NCBI RefSeq assembly: GCF_902859855.1
Contig: NZ_CADIKH010000024.1
Span: forward strand, 45,841-109,840
Reading direction: 5' to 3'
Length of the DNA stretch: 64,000 nt
From: Paraburkholderia humisilvae
Lineage (GTDB): Bacteria > Pseudomonadota > Gammaproteobacteria > Burkholderiales > Burkholderiaceae
Made by a program: the position numbers and the translations under genes. Under the pieces are notes generated by a model that saw only the letters and a program-made list of their open reading frames with translations, made no database searches and had not been told where the DNA came from. How positions within the stretch are numbered: position 1 is the stretch's first letter; each line of letters starts with the position of its first letter. Shown in pieces: positions 60,644-64,000 of the stretch.

Positions 60644-61189
60644 TTAGGTTTTGTCCGGGTCACTCGCCGACTCAACCGCGATTGAGCCATCGTTTGTATA
60701 GCCTACGGACGATCCATCCTTGCAGTGGAGTCGCCATTGATCTTCGTCAGGATCGAGATCAGGATCCCTGTCGCTTCGTGACCATAATTTCAGATTTCCG
60801 CCAAGATCGAACTCCAGCGTGAATGTTTTCGTCGCCTCATCGACGCTTGCAGATACAAGATATTGCCCTTCAACGCCTCGGAACACATTCTCCATGTCTT
60901 CCGGCGCATCCGCCTGACAGACAGATCTCTGCTCGTTTGTCAGCGTCCAATTGCAATCCTGGACAAGAAGCGACCAAGTTCCCACAACGAAGACTCGGCG
61001 CCTGCGCAGACTGATCTTTGATTTCTCAGAAGCCCCCGGCCTCAGCACAATGGGCTCTCGAATTCGCAAATGGGGGTCCCCAAACTCGACGAAGAAACAG
61101 CTTCCATGAGTCTGTTTTAGAGAGAAAGCAATCTTCCCTATTACCGGAGCGAAAATCTCTTCCAAGCTTTCCATTTTTTTGCTCACCAT
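60644..61189 (-). CDS. Putative immunity protein for the orphan Rhs tip
   Basis: Unrecognised 181-residue acidic protein. Its ATG at 61189 overlaps the stop of the Rhs tip gene (ATGGTGA), the arrangement expected for a toxin-immunity pair; ATG 61174 is an alternative. It is rich in beta strands (around QTHGSCFFVEFGDPHLRIRE and VEGQYLVSASVDEATKTFTL) with an Asp-rich C-terminal part. No signal peptide is present, so it would protect in the cytosol. A terminator follows. Confidence 0.6.
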   Translation of the reverse strand: MVSKKMESLEEIFAPVIGKIAFSLKQTHGSCFFVEFGDPHLRIREPIVLRPGASEKSKISLRRRRVFVVGTWSLLVQDCNWTLTNEQRSVCQADAPEDMENVFRGVEGQYLVSASVDEATKTFTLEFDLGGNLKLWSRSDRDPDLDPDEDQWRLHCKDGSSVGYTNDGSIAVESASDPDKT

Positions 61190-61671
61190 TTGTTGAACAT
61201 ATCCTTCGCGCGCTCGAGCGCCTCGTGATATCCCATCCCCTGACCGCCGATCTCTCTATGGAGCTGTTGAGATTGATCTTTAGTCAAGCCGAGTTGGACC
61301 GCGATAGCACGAGTCTGCTTGTTCTGCGTATAGTTGTTACCGGGCATCCCGTCCGCGCCAGCTAATTGAATCGCCGGCTTATCCCCCACTTCCGACTTTG
61401 GCATGCTGAACGTCGGTGCACCCAGCTTCGCATCGCCAGTTGACGACTGGGCCGCAACATTCGCCGCCGCCGGCGACGACGTATTCGCGAAGTTGCCCGA
61501 CGCCGACGCAATCATCCCGCCCGGATCCGTCAGGTTGATGGGGTTGTTCTTTGCATACGCATACCAGTTCAGATCATCCTGATACCCCACCGGATCCGTC
61601 TGCAGGAACCTCCCCAACCCCGGCGAATACATCCGCGCCTTGTAATAGTACAGACCCAGCTTAAAAGACAT
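61183..61671 (-). CDS. Orphan Rhs core end with unidentified C-terminal toxin domain
   Basis: This 162-residue frame starts inside a hairpin. Residues 5-50 are the Rhs core end (LGLYYYKARMYSPGLGRFLQ and onwards to NLTDPGG), followed by an about 110-residue variable tip. The last 50 residues (NYTQNKQTRAIAVQLGLTKD, then HREIGGQGMGYHEALERAKD) look like a compact helical toxin domain that I cannot name. It has no ribosome site, so it is probably a silent displaced tip cassette, usable by recombination with a full rhs gene. Confidence 0.7.
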   Translation of the reverse strand: MSFKLGLYYYKARMYSPGLGRFLQTDPVGYQDDLNWYAYAKNNPINLTDPGGMIASASGNFANTSSPAAANVAAQSSTGDAKLGAPTFSMPKSEVGDKPAIQLAGADGMPGNNYTQNKQTRAIAVQLGLTKDQSQQLHREIGGQGMGYHEALERAKDMFNKW

Positions 61672-61700
61672 AGGGCCGCGCGAGCGGCCCTATGTCTTTT
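61663..61700 (-). terminator. Perfect 17-bp hairpin at the Rhs cassette boundary
   Basis: AAAAGACATAGGGCCGC pairs perfectly with GCGGCCCTATGTCTTTT around a 4-base loop. It is symmetrical (A-run before, T-run after), so it can terminate in both directions. It separates the IS5 remnant and immunity gene from the orphan Rhs tip and forms the exact joint where the Rhs core was cut (the core reads APLGLYYYK in the intact gene, SFKLGLYYYK here). Confidence 0.85.
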
Positions 61701-61717
61701 ATCACCTACCAGATCGT

Positions 61718-61936
61718 GAGGCTGGCCGCGGCGTGCGATTTGAGTAGCGATGCCGGTGGCGTGTAGTGGGCGGCGGTATTTGTCGTGATCGTAGCCGCGG
61801 TCGCCCTGAACGACGCGCGGCTTTGAGAGTGGCCGGCCGCGCTTGCCGCGAACGGGCGGGATGGCGTCGATCAGGGGATGTAACTGCGTGACATCATGGC
61901 GATTGGCGCCAGTGAGGATCACCGCGAGCGGTGACC
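61718..61936 (-). pseudogene. IS5-family transposase fragment
   Basis: About 70 residues of an IS5-type DDE transposase are encoded (VILTGANRHDVTQLHPLIDA, then VVQGDRGYDHDKYRRPLHAT with the second catalytic Asp, then ARRGQPH). Neither end of the element nor the first Asp and last Glu are present. It lies between the immunity gene and the hairpin, and the immunity gene's final codons run into it. Confidence 0.82.
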
Positions 61937-62404
61937 AGTCCGCCCCGTCTCGTACTGAAGCAAACCTTTTTCTTCGCTAACCTGCAAATAATTGGCGATT
62001 CTCTGCGCTTCGGCATTATCAGATGCGCTAAGTGCAAGCAAATTTTCTGAAGACCATTCCATTAAGGGTTTCATGGCTTCTATCTCACGCACCAATGCTT
62101 CTCGTGTCGCCTTATCTTGCGCACCAAACCATACCCTGAAGGTGATTTGGCCCGAGCTACGAACGACATGTTGAAGAACGCAGTTTGCATCGATTTCAAC
62201 CTCATCGCCTAGAGCCACATCGTAAACGAAGAAGGGGATGCAACACACGATGAAACGTTGAGGCGTCACTTGCTGTCCCCACAACTGCTCCCATTCGTTC
62301 TTCCCATCCCTCGTCCCTTGATATGCTGCGAAGACGAAGTTGGCGCGATCACGCCAAATTGGAAACGAATGCACGGCTACGTGCTCACCCGTTTGGTATT
62401 TCAT
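61919..62404 (-). CDS. DUF4265-type immunity protein
   Basis: This ~161-residue protein starts 5 bp after the rhs stop codon (ATG 62404), as expected for the immunity gene of the HNH Rhs toxin. It begins KYQTGEHVAVHSFPIWRDRA, with the DUF4265 pattern FFVYDVALGDEVEIDANCVL (about residue 62) and TFRVWFGAQDKATREALVRE. The last few residues (after LLQYETGR) come from the IS5 remnant, so the natural C-terminus may be altered. Confidence 0.78.
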   Translation of the reverse strand: MKYQTGEHVAVHSFPIWRDRANFVFAAYQGTRDGKNEWEQLWGQQVTPQRFIVCCIPFFVYDVALGDEVEIDANCVLQHVVRSSGQITFRVWFGAQDKATREALVREIEAMKPLMEWSSENLLALSASDNAEAQRIANYLQVSEEKGLLQYETGRTGHRSR

Positions 62405-62409
62405 ACGTA

Positions 62410-63999
62410 TCAGTTTCCCCAGTGCGATGGTGGCCATTTGCCAAAGTAGTCCGGTGGCGGATTAGCAGGAAAGTCTCTCGCGCCTTTCGAAGCATTGCAG
62501 TGCGGGCACGCAAGTTGGGCATTGTCCAACGTAGCATTTCCGCCTCGCGCCTTCGGTATCGCATGATCAACTTGTGTCGCCACGCCCTCGCGACCACAAT
62601 AAACGCAGACCTTCAGCGGGTTTTCCACGTTAGCAGCATCCTTGACAGCCTGCGGGAAGACCTTGCCTGCCGTTGCACCGCCCGCTGAACCCGCCTTAAT
62701 AAGCGGAGCGGCAGCGTCGGCGGCAGCCCCCAAACCCTTAACCAGTCCCCCACCAATGAGCGGAACATCGCTATTGGCAATCTCGTTGACCACCAAACCG
62801 AAGACCGCAAGCGGCAACAACGGCAACGCTGCAACCTGAACGCCAGGACCAACATAGCCCGGAGTGTATGTGAACGCCCTCGCGTTCGCAAAGCCTGCCA
62901 ATACCGAATCCAACCCTGTCGGATCACTGAAGTTGACCGGATTATTCCCCACATACGCATACCAGTTCAGATCATCCCTGTACCCCACCGGATCCGTCTG
63001 CAGGAACCTCCCCATCGTAGGCGAATACATCCGCGCCTTGTAATGGTACAGACCCAGCGGCGCCAGATACTGCTGCCCCGTGTACCCGAAGCGGGTCGGC
63101 AATGTGCCATCGGTCTCTCCGAACGGCCCATACCCCACTCCACCCGTCGTCGCGCCCGTGCTGTTGGCCACCGCCACCACGCTGCCCTGCTGGTTCGCAT
63201 ACAGCCAGCTCTTCGACGTGGTCCCCGCCCCTTCGTACTGCACCAGCGGCGCATCCACCCCAGGCCCGAACACATACCGTCGCGTCAGCGTTCCCGCGCT
63301 GCCATACTCCGCCGCCAGGTTCTGCCCGTCATACAGCAGGCTGGTGTCCACCCCGTTCACCGCCGTCTTCACCAGCCGCCCTTCCGGGTCATACGCCAGC
63401 GTCGCAGTGGTGCCCGCACGGCTCGCCGTTTTCAGCCGGTTATCGAGGTCGTACCCGTACGTCCACACCCCGTCGCCCGTCAGGTTGCCGTTCAGGTCGT
63501 ACGTCGCGCTCCGTCCCGCCACCACCGTGTACTGGTTCAGCGCGTTCGCCGTATACGCCGTACTCGCCGCCACCGGATTCCACGCATAACGGCTGTTTGT
63601 CACACCCGCCTGCCGGATCTCCCCCAACTGGTTGCGTGTGAACGTCGCCAGCCAGTCCTCCGTGCTGCTTGTGAAGCGGTGGTTCAGCGTCGACAGCCCG
63701 CCCTGACCGTCGTACGCGAACTCCGTGCGCGTGCCGTTGCCCAGGTCCACCTGCGTGCGACGGTTCAGCGGGTCGTAGCTGTACTTCGCCAGACTCACCG
63801 TGCCGTTCTCCAGTATCTGCACCGGCCGCCGGTAACTGTCGTACGTCGTCGCCACGTGGAAGCCGTCCGGCCACGCGATATCCGTCACGTTGCCCGCCGC
63901 ATCGCGCGTATAGCGCAGCGTCCGGCCCGCCGCACCCGTCTGCGTGAGCTGCCCCAGACCGTCGTAGCTGTGCGTGACCGTCTGGCTGCCGTCGCTGTA
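62410..63999 (-). CDS. Rhs-family protein with HNH nuclease tip (5' end outside window)
   Basis: This is the 3' part (about 530 codons) of an rhs gene; the frame is open to the window edge. It has repeated YD motifs (for example YSYDPLNRRTQVDLGNGTRT and YDLNGNLTGDGVWTYGYDLD) and the Rhs core end MGRFLQTDPVGYRDDLNWYA, then NPVNFSDPTGLD. The variable tip includes a hydrophobic stretch (VQVAALPLLPLAVFGLVV) and a C-terminal HNH domain: CVYCGREG, VDHAIPKARGG and LACPHCNASKG. The tip is a DNA-cutting toxin delivered to rivals, usually by a type VI system. The immunity gene follows at 5 bp. Confidence 0.92.
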   Translation of the reverse strand, partial: YSDGSQTVTHSYDGLGQLTQTGAAGRTLRYTRDAAGNVTDIAWPDGFHVATTYDSYRRPVQILENGTVSLAKYSYDPLNRRTQVDLGNGTRTEFAYDGQGGLSTLNHRFTSSTEDWLATFTRNQLGEIRQAGVTNSRYAWNPVAASTAYTANALNQYTVVAGRSATYDLNGNLTGDGVWTYGYDLDNRLKTASRAGTTATLAYDPEGRLVKTAVNGVDTSLLYDGQNLAAEYGSAGTLTRRYVFGPGVDAPLVQYEGAGTTSKSWLYANQQGSVVAVANSTGATTGGVGYGPFGETDGTLPTRFGYTGQQYLAPLGLYHYKARMYSPTMGRFLQTDPVGYRDDLNWYAYVGNNPVNFSDPTGLDSVLAGFANARAFTYTPGYVGPGVQVAALPLLPLAVFGLVVNEIANSDVPLIGGGLVKGLGAAADAAAPLIKAGSAGGATAGKVFPQAVKDAANVENPLKVCVYCGREGVATQVDHAIPKARGGNATLDNAQLACPHCNASKGARDFPANPPPDYFGKWPPSHWGN

Positions 64000-64000
64000 C

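Overview
The base composition (high GC in most genes) and the gene content point to a Burkholderiaceae bacterium of the Paraburkholderia/Caballeronia/Burkholderia/Ralstonia type, probably plant- or soil-associated. The clues are a group II Hrp-type type III secretion system (T3SS), hopanoid-lipid genes, a BraR/CepR-like quorum-sensing pair, a DUF4148 protein and many aromatic-catabolism modules. This is inferred from gene content; no rRNA or tRNA gene is visible.

Region 1 (1-9360) is the end of an Hrp-like T3SS cluster. The order sctQ-sctR-sctS-(hpaA-like)-sctD-(hrpD6/hrpX-like) matches the Xanthomonas hrpD operon and the Ralstonia hrcQ-hrpX block. A consensus plant-inducible-promoter (PIP/hrpII) box with a correctly spaced -10 lies before sctD. 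An inverted group follows: a 57-residue Met/Gln-rich protein, a CesT-fold HpaB-like chaperone and a Gln-rich coiled-coil protein. After a GNAT gene comes a low-GC 539-residue protein with its own perfect PIP box, a strong candidate for an undescribed T3SS effector.

Region 2 (9557-18834) is mixed: an FAD/NAD(P)-binding protein coupled to a tiny gene, an AraC regulator, an SH3b protein, a DegP-like protease, an HpnI/HpnL-like glycosyltransferase and flippase pair, and a phaA'-'phaB deletion-fusion pseudogene.

Region 3 (18938-30928) is an apparently undescribed seven-gene polyketide operon on the minus strand: crotonyl-CoA carboxylase/reductase, free acyl carrier protein, a KS-AT-ACP-TE polyketide synthase, acyl-CoA/ACP ligase, hotdog thioesterase, SDR reductase, and an unusual DJ-1-like/triple-CMD fusion. 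An enoyl-CoA-hydratase-like gene lacking both catalytic Glu lies upstream. The carboxylase/reductase and an unusual AT motif (TPGH) suggest an alkylmalonyl extender unit.

Region 4 (31293-44430) holds catabolic and redox genes: MaoC hydratase, Old Yellow Enzyme with a divergent LysR, P450, DUF4148, and a PaaI-UbiD-CoxG-MFS group facing a LysR-acyl-CoA ligase pair, then a purine nucleoside permease-like protein.

Region 5 (44968-48841) is a quorum-sensing island: luxR, a lux box, luxI, a three-repeat OAA-family lectin, a second lux box and a protein of unknown family.

Region 6 (49094-58702) has a six-gene operon (alpha/beta hydrolase, CoxM/CoxL/CoxS-type molybdenum hydroxylase, MFS transporter, RidA) divergent from an SsuABC/TauABC-like ABC transporter.

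Region 7 (58842-64000) is a decayed Rhs locus. It has a papain-like (AvrRpt2-type) cysteine protease, scrambled and inverted Rhs core pieces, an IS3 remnant that cut a ComJ-like immunity gene, an orphan Rhs tip with its own cognate immunity candidate, an IS5 remnant, a DUF4265 immunity gene and the 3' part of a full rhs gene with an HNH nuclease tip that runs off the window.
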